Origin: JANPJV01 sp031425695 | GTDB taxonomy: Bacteria > Pseudomonadota > Gammaproteobacteria > Xanthomonadales > SZUA-5 | Length of the DNA stretch: 29,747 nucleotides | Assembly: GCA_031425695.1 (NCBI GenBank) | Contig: JANPJV010000016.1 | Span: 1 to 29,747, forward strand | Reading direction: 5' to 3' | Shown: positions 15,299 to 21,449 of the stretch, piece after piece | Layout of the letters: every line of letters begins with the position of its first letter | Numbering within the stretch: the first letter of the stretch is position 1 | Notes under the pieces: generated by a model | The model's database searches: none | What the model was told of the DNA's origin: nothing | What the model saw: only the letters and a program-made list of their open reading frames with translations | Program-made: the position numbers and the translations under genes

Positions 15299-15556
15299 CT
15301 AGCGTTTGCGGCTGCGCAACTCGCTCTTGAGGCCAACCCGCAGGGCCTCGCCTTCGACGGTGGAACCATTGAGCGCTGCAATCGCCTTGCGGGCTTCGTG
15401 ACCTTCCATGTCGAGCTCGGCAAAGCCTTTGCACTCGCCGGAGAAAAGGTCGCGTGACATCTTGAGATTGCGCACCTTACCGTGCGAGGCAAACATTTCA
15501 GTAAGGATTTGTTCGGTCATCTTACGCGGCAGGCCGCGGACGCTGAGCGTCAGCAT
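15299..15556 (-). CDS. Small single-RRM RNA-binding protein
   Basis: This 85-residue protein is nearly all one RNA recognition motif. RNP2 is TLSVRG (3-8) and RNP1 is KGFAELDM (43-50), where one of the usual aromatic residues is replaced by Ala. It ends in the basic tail SELRSRKR. Similar short RRM proteins in cyanobacteria and proteobacteria bind single-stranded RNA and are often cold-related. The ATG at 15556 is preceded by GGAG; the frame runs on to 15607 but the added residues do not look like the family. It lies on the same strand as the cold-shock gene upstream, though 243 bp apart. Confidence 0.85.
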   Translation of the reverse strand: MLTLSVRGLPRKMTEQILTEMFASHGKVRNLKMSRDLFSGECKGFAELDMEGHEARKAIAALNGSTVEGEALRVGLKSELRSRKR

Positions 15557-15748
15557 CGATAGGGCTCCAGATTGGGCGGAGGTCTTTGCGGGAACGTTGC
15601 GTGGCATCGTTCCGACAACACGCTCGACTGGCGTCGAGTCGTACCTGATCAGTTATCGCATCGCTGGCGACACGACTACAGTGATTGCGCCACGCTTACG
15701 CGGCACGTTCCGATGATTGAACCGCGCGAGCGCGGCACAATGACCAGT

Positions 15749-15776
15749 GGCAGTGCCGCGTTGCCGCGGCACTGCC
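15749..15776 (-). terminator. Hairpin after cold-shock gene, possible terminator
   Basis: GGCAGTGCCGCG and CGCGGCACTGCC form a perfect 12-bp stem around TTGC, 24 bp past the cold-shock stop codon. No run of T follows on the minus strand, so it may instead protect the 3' end of the mRNA or be a repeat relic. Confidence 0.45.
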
Positions 15777-15799
15777 CTTGGATCAGCGCAAGCGCTGAA

Positions 15800-16009
15800 T
15801 TACAGCGGCTGAACCTGATCCGCCTGCAGGCCCTTCGGGCCCTTGGTCACGACGAAGCTGACCTTCTGGCCTTCCTGCAGTGACTTGAAGCCCGACCCCT
15901 GGATGGCGCGGAAGTGGACGAACACGTCCTCGCCATCAGTTCGGCTCAGAAAGCCGAAACCCTTGGCATCATTGAACCACTTGACCGTTCCAACCTGACG
16001 TTCTGACAT
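15800..16009 (-). CDS. Cold-shock domain protein (CspA family)
   Basis: This is a 69-residue cold-shock protein, the usual size. It binds single-stranded RNA and DNA as an RNA chaperone. Both nucleic-acid-binding motifs are present: KGFGFL (16-21, RNP1) and VFVHF (29-33, RNP2), with the leading VGTVKWFND. Most family members have YGFI at RNP1, so the sequence is ordinary apart from the Leu. GGAG precedes the ATG with correct spacing. A 9-bp hairpin sits in the leader at 16038-16063, which is notable because cspA-type genes are commonly controlled by leader structure. Whether it is cold-induced cannot be read from the sequence. Confidence 0.93.
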   Translation of the reverse strand: MSERQVGTVKWFNDAKGFGFLSRTDGEDVFVHFRAIQGSGFKSLQEGQKVSFVVTKGPKGLQADQVQPL

Positions 16010-16037
16010 TTGAATCTCCATTGTGCATAGTGAGTAT

Positions 16038-16063
16038 CGACGGCCCAAACTGTAGGACCGTCG
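16038..16063 (-). promoter_or_regulatory. Hairpin in cold-shock mRNA leader
   Basis: On the minus strand CGACGGTCC and GGGCCGTCG pair over 9 positions (one G-U) around an 8-nt loop, ending 28 nt before the ATG. A leader structure here would be well placed to influence translation or stability with temperature. Confidence 0.45.
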
Positions 16064-16282
16064 TTGCGTTTCATCTGCGTGGTATTCCGGACAATGAAAA
16101 GGAACAGCGGCAGATCGCAAGACGCACCGTGCACCTCGTCACGATGTACCGTGCCGAGCAGGAAAGCGCGTGTACTGTAAGACAGTCCGGCCAGAAATGA
16201 AAGTGTACCGGCAGATCTGCACCGGACTGTTGTCGGCGGTTCATGGACGTGAGCCCTTTGTGCGCGTCGCCCGCCGTCAACC

Positions 16283-16311
16283 GTAGCCCGGGTAAGCGCA
16301 ACGCACCGGGG
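16283..16311 (+). repeat. GTAGCCCGGGTAAGCGCAAC repeat fragment
   Basis: The word GTAGCCCGGGTAAGCGCAAC followed by GCACCGGGG is a recognisable short interspersed palindrome (GTAGCCCGG...CCGGG) found in many proteobacterial genomes. Only one copy was seen in this window. Confidence 0.5.
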
Positions 16312-16413
16312 AGGCCGCCCGGGACTCCATCCCCGCTCCCAGGCGACGGTGGCTTGCGCGGCATCGTCCAACGCGGGCATATGCTGCCGGCTCGATCCAC
16401 ACCGATGCCAGCC

Positions 16414-17238
16414 ATGACCACGAACGCATACAAATCCCTGCGCATCGAGCGCACCGGTGCGCAGATTGCCGAGCTGGTACTGCTCGGCCCCGGGCGCGGC
16501 AACGCGATGGGACCGGATTTCTGGCGTGAGCTGCCGCTGGCAGTGGCCGAGCTCGATGCCGATCAAGATCTGCGGGCGCTGATCCTCTATGGATCGGGCG
16601 AGCACTTCAGCTACGGGCTCGACCTTGCCGGCATGGCGCCCGAGCTCACGCCGATCCTCGGCAATGGCGCACGCGGACGCATCGCCATCGCGCAACTGGC
16701 CGCACATATGCAGAGTGGCTTTGCCGCGCTTGCCAACTCACATCTGCCGGTCATTGCCGCTATCGACGGTTGGTGCATCGGTGCCGGCCTCGAGCTCGCC
16801 AGCGCCTGCGACCTGCGCATCGCGACCAAGCAGGCGCGCTTTTCGCTTCGCGAGGTGAAGGTCGGCATCGTCGCCGATCTCGGCGGCCTGCAGCGGCTTC
16901 CGCATATCGTCGGCGAAGGCTGGGCCCGCGAGCTCGCCTTGCTCGGCGACGATTTCGTTGCTGCAGATGCCTTGCGCATGGGCCTCGTCACGCGCGTGGT
17001 CGATGACGCGAGCGCGCTGCACACCCAGGCCATCGTGATTGCAGAACGACTGGCAGCGAATCCGCCCATGGTGACGGCCGGGATCAAGCGGGTCATGAAT
17101 GCCCGCATCGAAGCCGGCGTACAGTCCGGCAACCAGATTGCCGCGATGCTCAACGGCATGCTCATGCAGTCAGACGACTTCGCCGAGGCCATGCGCGCCT
17201 TCATGGAGCGGCGCCCGACCATTTTCCGGGGGCAGTGA
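16414..17238 (+). CDS. Crotonase family, dienoyl-CoA isomerase/enoyl-CoA hydratase-like
   Basis: This 274-residue crotonase-fold protein acts on acyl-CoA thioesters. The oxyanion-hole region is HFSYGLDL (64-71), with the second half at GWCIGAGLEL (119-128). Acidic residues sit at Glu127, Glu147 and Asp155. The stretch EVKVGIVADLGGLQRLP (147-163) closely follows the delta3,5-delta2,4-dienoyl-CoA isomerase (ECH1) pattern, so isomerisation of unsaturated fatty-acyl-CoA in beta-oxidation is the best guess. Simple hydration remains possible. Two candidate ATGs (16405 and 16414) lie close together without a clear ribosome-binding site; the second is used. The gene stands alone. Confidence 0.88.
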   Translation: MTTNAYKSLRIERTGAQIAELVLLGPGRGNAMGPDFWRELPLAVAELDADQDLRALILYGSGEHFSYGLDLAGMAPELTPILGNGARGRIAIAQLAAHMQSGFAALANSHLPVIAAIDGWCIGAGLELASACDLRIATKQARFSLREVKVGIVADLGGLQRLPHIVGEGWARELALLGDDFVAADALRMGLVTRVVDDASALHTQAIVIAERLAANPPMVTAGIKRVMNARIEAGVQSGNQIAAMLNGMLMQSDDFAEAMRAFMERRPTIFRGQ

Positions 17239-17271
17239 GTGCGGGCGCTGGTAGCGACATGAGCGCACGAA

Positions 17272-17426
17272 CGCAGGTCATGTTGCGCCTGCGACCCGCA
17301 CGGAATCGTGTCGAGGATCCTCGGGCGCTACTTGACGGCTTTCTCGACAGCAGGGCGCTCATGTCACACGCGCCAGAACAGAAGCCTCCCCAGGGCCTAC
17401 GTCACGCGGGCGCAACATGACCTACC
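17272..17426. repeat. GTCACGTTGCGCCC nested palindrome, decayed copy
   Basis: AGGTCATGTTGCGCC (17275-17289) is exactly inverted at 17409-17423. Between them are a degenerate CGGGCGCTACTTGAC and a degenerate GTCACACGCGCC, in the order and orientation seen in the intact copy at 25072-25213. It lies between the crotonase and L36 genes. Confidence 0.75.
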
Positions 17427-17450
17427 CCGACCAGCGTCGGCCCCCAGGGC

Positions 17451-17480
17451 TTGCGCCCAGCACATCAGCGCGGCTAAAAT
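17451..17480 (+). promoter_or_regulatory. Sigma-70-like promoter for L36
   Basis: TTGCGC (17451-17456) and TAAAAT (17475-17480) are separated by 18 bp, a good match to -35 and -10 boxes, 40 bp before the L36 start codon. Confidence 0.55.
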
Positions 17481-17520
17481 CGTGGGCTAACTGTTTTCAA
17501 GTCATCAGGGATGGTGCGTC

Positions 17521-17646
17521 ATGAAGGTTCTTTCCTCGCTCAAGTCTGCCAAGACGCGTCATCGTGATTGCAAGGTCGTGCGCCGCCGCGGCAAAGTGTT
17601 CGTGATCTGCAAGAGCAATCCGCGTTTCAAGGCGCGTCAGCGCTGA
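17521..17646 (+). CDS. ykgO: 50S ribosomal protein L36, type B
   Basis: This 41-residue basic protein begins MKVLSSLKSAKTRHRDCKVV and ends VICKSNPRFKARQR, the type B (YkgO-like) form of L36. It has Cys17 and Cys30 only and lacks the full four-ligand zinc set of type A, so it should be the zinc-independent paralogue that occupies the large subunit. AGGGATGG lies upstream of the ATG. It has its own promoter (17451-17480) and an intrinsic terminator (17676-17697), making a one-gene unit. In some bacteria this gene is repressed by Zur. I see no Zur-box palindrome, so zinc control is not supported here. Confidence 0.93.
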   Translation: MKVLSSLKSAKTRHRDCKVVRRRGKVFVICKSNPRFKARQR

Positions 17647-17675
17647 GAGCGGTTTGACCGCAAAGTGGTAAAAGA

Positions 17676-17697
17676 AAGCCGCCGCAAGGCGGCTTTT
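17676..17697 (+). terminator. Rho-independent terminator of L36
   Basis: AAGCCGCC and GGCGGCTT form an 8-bp stem with a GCAA tetraloop, followed by a short T run, 29 bp after the L36 stop codon. Confidence 0.85.
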
Positions 17698-17698
17698 C

Positions 17699-17740
17699 AT
17701 TTGGAGTGCCGCACTCTAGCGCGAGCGCCGCACTCAAATA
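17699..17740. repeat. GAGTGCCGCACTC palindromic element
   Basis: GAGTGCCGCACTC (17704-17716) is a perfect palindrome. The longer unit, from ATTTGGAGTGC to GCACTCAAAT, forms an imperfect inverted repeat of about 40 bp. It follows the L36 terminator directly. No second copy was found here. Confidence 0.45.
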
Positions 17741-17832
17741 CCACCTACGTCACAATCGGTTCAGAAAACCCTTCTTCACGCGCGCGCTAGGCGGTAGTCT
17801 TCGCGGTGCTCATTCAAGCTCTGGGAAACGCC

Positions 17833-18168
17833 ATGGCCACGCGCAAGCCGCTTCTGATACCCATCTTGTTCGGACTTCTGGTGAGCGCCGGTTCGGCGTT
17901 TGCCGATACCCTGCTGATCGAGCGCGTCGAAGGCGCGCGCGGCGCGACACTGCCGCGCAAAGGCTCGACCATGGAGACCGTCGAGGCCTCATTCGGCGCT
18001 CCGGAAGCCAAGCATTCGGCCGTCGGCCGCCCGCCGATCACGCGCTGGGTGTATCCCGCCTTCAGCGTGTATTTTGAACACAGCCACGTGATCAACGCGG
18101 TCGTGAACAAGGCCAGTCCTGAGGAGAAAGGACCGCGCCCGGCCCCCCCGCAGAACACGGGGCAATGA
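17833..18168 (+). CDS. Small exported protein of unknown function
   Basis: This 111-residue protein has a clear signal peptide (basic MATRKP, hydrophobic LLIPILFGLLVSAG, cleavage near AFA-DT), so it is probably periplasmic. The mature part contains LPRKGSTMETVEASFGAPEA and PPITRWVYPAFSVYFEHSHVINAVV. The GxxMxxVxxxFGxP pattern followed by a tryptophan/tyrosine-rich strand recalls SmpA/OmlA-like folds and conserved Lysobacterales hypotheticals. No catalytic residues are evident. The tail is Pro/Lys-rich. The start follows GGGAAA. Its stop overlaps the agmatine deiminase start (ATGA), so it is the first gene of that operon. Confidence 0.75.
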   Translation: MATRKPLLIPILFGLLVSAGSAFADTLLIERVEGARGATLPRKGSTMETVEASFGAPEAKHSAVGRPPITRWVYPAFSVYFEHSHVINAVVNKASPEEKGPRPAPPQNTGQ

Positions 18169-19202
18169 CGCCTTCCAGGCGCTGGCCGGCTGAGTGGGAA
18201 GCTCAGGCCGGCATCCTGCTGGCCTGGCCGCACGAACAGACTGACTGGGCCGCTAACCTGGCCGCGGTCGAAGGCAGCTATCGGGAACTGATCCGCGCGA
18301 TCCTCTCCTTCGAGGACGTGTACCTCATCGTGGCCGACGCCGCCGTGCGTGCGCGGGCGCTGGAAGTGCTCGGACGGGGCATCGACCTGATCGGCCACCA
18401 GTTGCATTTCATCGAACTGCCCTACAACGACACCTGGCTGCGCGATTCGGGTCCGATCACGCTGCTCGAGAATCGCGCGCCGGTTTGGCTCGATTTTCGT
18501 TTCACCGGCTGGGGCGACAAGTTCGAGGCAGCGCTTGACGACGCCATTCCCGCCGGCCTCAACGCCACGCCCGAGTTCGCCCATGTTCAACGCGAGTCCA
18601 TCGATTTCGCGCTCGAAGGCGGCGCGGTCGAAACTGACGGCGCCGGCACGCTGCTGACGACCTGGACCTGCCTGTCGCGGCGCCATCCAGGCAAGTCGCG
18701 CGCGCAGGTCGAACAGATCCTCGGCCCTACCCTCGCCGTTGATCGCTTTCTCTGGTTGACGCAGGGCGAGCTTGCGGGCGACGACACCGATGCGCACATC
18801 GACACGCTCGCGCGCTTCTGCGCGCCGGACCGCATTGCCTTCCAGGCGTGCACGCAGGAAGACGACCCGCACTTTCCGGCGCTCGAGCGCATGCAGAACG
18901 AACTGATGCAGTTGCGTACGCGCCAGGGCCAGCCCTATGAGCTGTTCCCGTTACCGTGGGCGCCACCGATCCATGCAGCCGACGGGCGTCGGCTGGCGGC
19001 ATCGTATGCGAATTTCCTGATCGTCAATGGCGGCATTCTCATGCCCGGATATGATGTCGACACCGATCTAGATGCGGCCGAGGTGATCCAGGCTGCATTT
19101 CCCGATCACGATGTCGTCATCGTTCCTTGTCGTCCCTTGATCGAACAGAACGGCAGTCTGCATTGCGTGAGCATGCAGTTGCCCGAAGGAGTTGCGGTTT
19201 GA
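18165..19202 (+). CDS. aguA: Agmatine deiminase
   Basis: This 345-residue enzyme of the guanidino-group-modifying fold hydrolyses agmatine to N-carbamoylputrescine and ammonia. Catalytic features are present: NDTWLRDSGP with Asp94, EGGAVETDG (151-159), GDDTDAHIDTLARF with His211, and the nucleophile Cys334 in GSLHCVSMQLP near the C-terminus. Length is normal for the family. The more distant peptidylarginine deiminase (Porphyromonas type) shares the fold, but the small size and the neighbouring amidase favour agmatine. The start overlaps the previous stop by 4 bp, and the end overlaps the next start. AguA and AguB together convert arginine-derived agmatine to putrescine. Confidence 0.92.
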   Translation: MTPSRRWPAEWEAQAGILLAWPHEQTDWAANLAAVEGSYRELIRAILSFEDVYLIVADAAVRARALEVLGRGIDLIGHQLHFIELPYNDTWLRDSGPITLLENRAPVWLDFRFTGWGDKFEAALDDAIPAGLNATPEFAHVQRESIDFALEGGAVETDGAGTLLTTWTCLSRRHPGKSRAQVEQILGPTLAVDRFLWLTQGELAGDDTDAHIDTLARFCAPDRIAFQACTQEDDPHFPALERMQNELMQLRTRQGQPYELFPLPWAPPIHAADGRRLAASYANFLIVNGGILMPGYDVDTDLDAAEVIQAAFPDHDVVIVPCRPLIEQNGSLHCVSMQLPEGVAV

Positions 19203-20080
19203 CAGTGTTGAAGGTGGGGCTGGTCCAGGACCAGGACCAGGGTTCGGTGGAAGCCAATCTCGCACGGATCGAAAGCCGCCTGCGCGAGGCCGCAGGCGCC
19301 GGCGTGCGCCTGGTATTGCTGCAGGAATTGCACAACGGGCCGTATTTCTGCCAGCACCAGAATGTCTGCGAATTCGATCGCGCGGAATCCATCCCGGGCC
19401 CGAGTACGGAACGCCTGGGAGCGCTCGCGCGGACACTCAAGCTGGTTATCGTGGCCTCGCTGTTCGAGCGCCGCGCGGCGGGCCTCTATCACAACACGGC
19501 AGTGATCTTCGATGCCGACGGCAGCATTGCCGGGCGCTATCGCAAGATGCACATTCCGGACGACCCGGGCTTCATGGAAAAGTTCTACTTCACGCCGGGT
19601 GATCTTGGCTTCGATCCGGTTGACACCGCGGTTGGACGACTCGGCGTGCTGGTTTGCTGGGATCAGTGGTATCCGGAAGCCGCGCGCCTGATGGCGCTCG
19701 CTGGCGCCGAACTGCTCCTGTATCCGACCGCCATCGGCTGGGATCCCAACGACGACGATGCCGAGCGCGAGCGTCAGCGCGAAGCGTGGGTGATCAGCCA
19801 GCGTGGCCACGCGGTCGCCAATGGACTGCCGGTGCTGAGCTGCAACCGCGTCGGTCTCGAGGCCGATCCAACGGGCCAGGGTCCTGGCATCCGTTTCTGG
19901 GGCAACAGCTTCGTCGCCGGACCGCAGGGCGAGTTTCTCGCTGTCGCCGGTGAGGAGCCCGAGCTGCTGGTCGCCGATGTCGATCTAAAACGCTCGGAAA
20001 ACGTACGTCGGATCTGGCCGTTCCTGCGTGACCGACGCATCGATGCCTACGCGGACCTGACCCGGCGCTATCGCTCGTGA
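19199..20080 (+). CDS. aguB: N-carbamoylputrescine amidase
   Basis: This nitrilase-superfamily enzyme of 293 residues hydrolyses N-carbamoylputrescine to putrescine, CO2 and ammonia. The catalytic triad is Glu43 (LLQELHNGPYFC), Lys116 (YRKMHIPDDPGF) and Cys153 (GVLVCWDQWYPEAARL), and the FMEKFYFTPGD stretch is diagnostic for this amidase. I chose the TTG at 19199: AAGGAG lies seven bases upstream, inside the end of aguA, and the protein then starts MTVLKVGLVQ as the family does. The next candidate (GTG at 19205) has worse spacing. The TTG overlaps the aguA TGA, so translation is probably coupled. Confidence 0.93.
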   Translation: MTVLKVGLVQDQDQGSVEANLARIESRLREAAGAGVRLVLLQELHNGPYFCQHQNVCEFDRAESIPGPSTERLGALARTLKLVIVASLFERRAAGLYHNTAVIFDADGSIAGRYRKMHIPDDPGFMEKFYFTPGDLGFDPVDTAVGRLGVLVCWDQWYPEAARLMALAGAELLLYPTAIGWDPNDDDAERERQREAWVISQRGHAVANGLPVLSCNRVGLEADPTGQGPGIRFWGNSFVAGPQGEFLAVAGEEPELLVADVDLKRSENVRRIWPFLRDRRIDAYADLTRRYRS

Positions 20081-21306
20081 GCGCGCCACCGACGGCACCG
20101 GCCGCGCCCGCGGCACGGGTGGATTTCGACGGCCAGCCGCTGGTCGAGTTCACGACGGCGAGCGGCGTCAGTTACGCTCTGCTCGGCACGGCTCACGTCT
20201 CCAAGGCCAGCGCGGAAGCGGTTCGCAAGCTGATCGACACACGCGACTTCGACCTGGTCGCGGTCGAGCTCGATGAGCATCGTCACCATTCTCTGCTACG
20301 CCCGGACGACTGGCGCAACGTCGACCTGTTCAAGATCGTCAAGGATGGCAAGGCCGGCATGCTTGCAGCCAACCTGGCGTTGGGTGCGTACCAGCGGCGC
20401 CTGGCGGAGCAGTTCGGCATCGAACCGGGTGCCGAGCTCAAGGTCGCTTGCGTGGAGGCGGCGAAGCGCTCGATCCCGATCGAGCTGATCGACCGCGATG
20501 TCGGCATCACCTTGAAGCGCGCCTACCGCGCGGTCAGTTTCTTCGACAAGATGTCGATCATCGGCGGCCTGATCGCGAGCGCGATCAGCAGCGAGGAGAT
20601 TTCCGAGGCCGATATCGAGAAGCTCAAGGAAGGCGACATCCTCACCAATACCTTCGATGAGTTCGCGCGCCAGAGCAAGCCGCTGCATCACGCGCTGATC
20701 GTCGAGCGCGACCGCTTCATGGCGGCTCGCCTGCGTGAAGCCACCAAGCCCGGTCAACGTGTGCTGGGTGTCGTCGGCGCCGGCCATCTCGCCGGCCTCA
20801 CGCGCGCGCTGCAGGGCCACGACGACGGCGATACCACGAGTCTCGCGGAGCTCAGCGCGCCGCCACCGCCAAGCATGTGGCCCAAGCTCATCGGTTACGC
20901 GATCATTGCCATGCTGATCGCCGGCTTTGCCTGGGGCTTTTCCCAAGGCGCGCAGGTGGGACGCGAGTTGTTGTCCTTCTATGTCCTGGCGACCGGCGGG
21001 CTGGCCGCGCTCGGCGCCATCGTGGCCGGCGCGCATCCGTTGAGCGCGCTCGCAGCCTTGATCTCGGCACCCCTGACGGTGCTGCATCCGGCGCTCGCCT
21101 CCGGGATGTTCAGCGCCGGCGCCGAGGTCTGGCTGCGCAAACCGCGAGTGGCCGATTTCGAGGCACTGCGCGACGACCTCAAGGTCTGGCGCGGCTGGTG
21201 GAAGAATCGCGTCGCGCGCACCTTGCTCGTGTTTTTCCTCACCAACGCATTCACCGCCATTGGTGTCTACCTGACCGGTATCGAGTTTTTTAGAAGACTT
21301 ACATGA
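20077..21306 (+). CDS. TraB/PrgY family membrane protein
   Basis: This 409-residue protein belongs to the TraB family, named for enterococcal plasmid proteins that shut down pheromone activity and also found in archaea and eukaryotes. The conserved pieces are LLGTAHVSKAS (35-45), DFDLVAVELDEHR (57-69), ERDRFMAARL (about 211-220) and VVGAGHLAGL. Together they resemble a metal-protease-like active site, though activity is not proven for the family. The C-terminal third has about four hydrophobic helices (around 268-290, 300-345, 385-400). The GTG start overlaps the aguB stop (GTGA). Its link to putrescine synthesis is unknown; it may simply share the transcript. Confidence 0.85.
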   Translation: MSAPPTAPAAPAARVDFDGQPLVEFTTASGVSYALLGTAHVSKASAEAVRKLIDTRDFDLVAVELDEHRHHSLLRPDDWRNVDLFKIVKDGKAGMLAANLALGAYQRRLAEQFGIEPGAELKVACVEAAKRSIPIELIDRDVGITLKRAYRAVSFFDKMSIIGGLIASAISSEEISEADIEKLKEGDILTNTFDEFARQSKPLHHALIVERDRFMAARLREATKPGQRVLGVVGAGHLAGLTRALQGHDDGDTTSLAELSAPPPPSMWPKLIGYAIIAMLIAGFAWGFSQGAQVGRELLSFYVLATGGLAALGAIVAGAHPLSALAALISAPLTVLHPALASGMFSAGAEVWLRKPRVADFEALRDDLKVWRGWWKNRVARTLLVFFLTNAFTAIGVYLTGIEFFRRLT

Positions 21307-21449
21307 AGTCTGAACAAGCCGATCCTGGGCTTTCAGACGCGCTCAAGAAAAAAGGCGTTTTGGTTTCGCTTCATTTTCGTGGCTTCGCCACTGAAAATAG
21401 CGGCACAGCCCTGTGCCGCGTCGTTCCCTACCTAGTTCAGAGATTTCTG
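21307..21449 (+). promoter_or_regulatory. Structured leader element, copy B
   Basis: This is the 143-bp spacer between the traB stop and the DUF349 start. It has P1 (21308-21338: GTCTG/CAGAC outer, AAGCC/GGCTT inner, 31 nt), GCGCT and an A-rich/T-rich linker, the word TTTCGCTTC, P3 (21373-21398: ATTTTC/GAAAAT base, GTGGC/GCCAC top, 26 nt), one base, P4 (21400-21419: GCGGCACAG/CTGTGCCGC, 20 nt), then 30 nt to the ATG. The order, sizes and conserved words match 12278-12420. The stretch is open in frame with DUF349, but only 25 of 49 codons end in G or C, unlike the genes around it, so I treat it as non-coding. Confidence 0.75.

Larger units (their letters stand above)
16010..16413. other. Divergent 404-bp spacer, cold-shock/crotonase
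   Basis: This spacer holds the leader and presumably the promoter of the minus-strand cold-shock gene, and the 5' flank of the crotonase gene. It contains a leader hairpin (16038-16063), a 9-bp inverted repeat ACAGTCCGG/CCGGACTGT (16182-16190 and 16222-16230), and a GTAGCCCGGG-type repeat fragment (16283-16311). I could not pick -35/-10 boxes with confidence, and no gene is supported. Confidence 0.5.

Noticed and set aside
17451..17520. Zur operator before L36 type B
   Set aside because: No A/T-rich Zur-type palindrome is visible around the promoter, so zinc repression is not supported.
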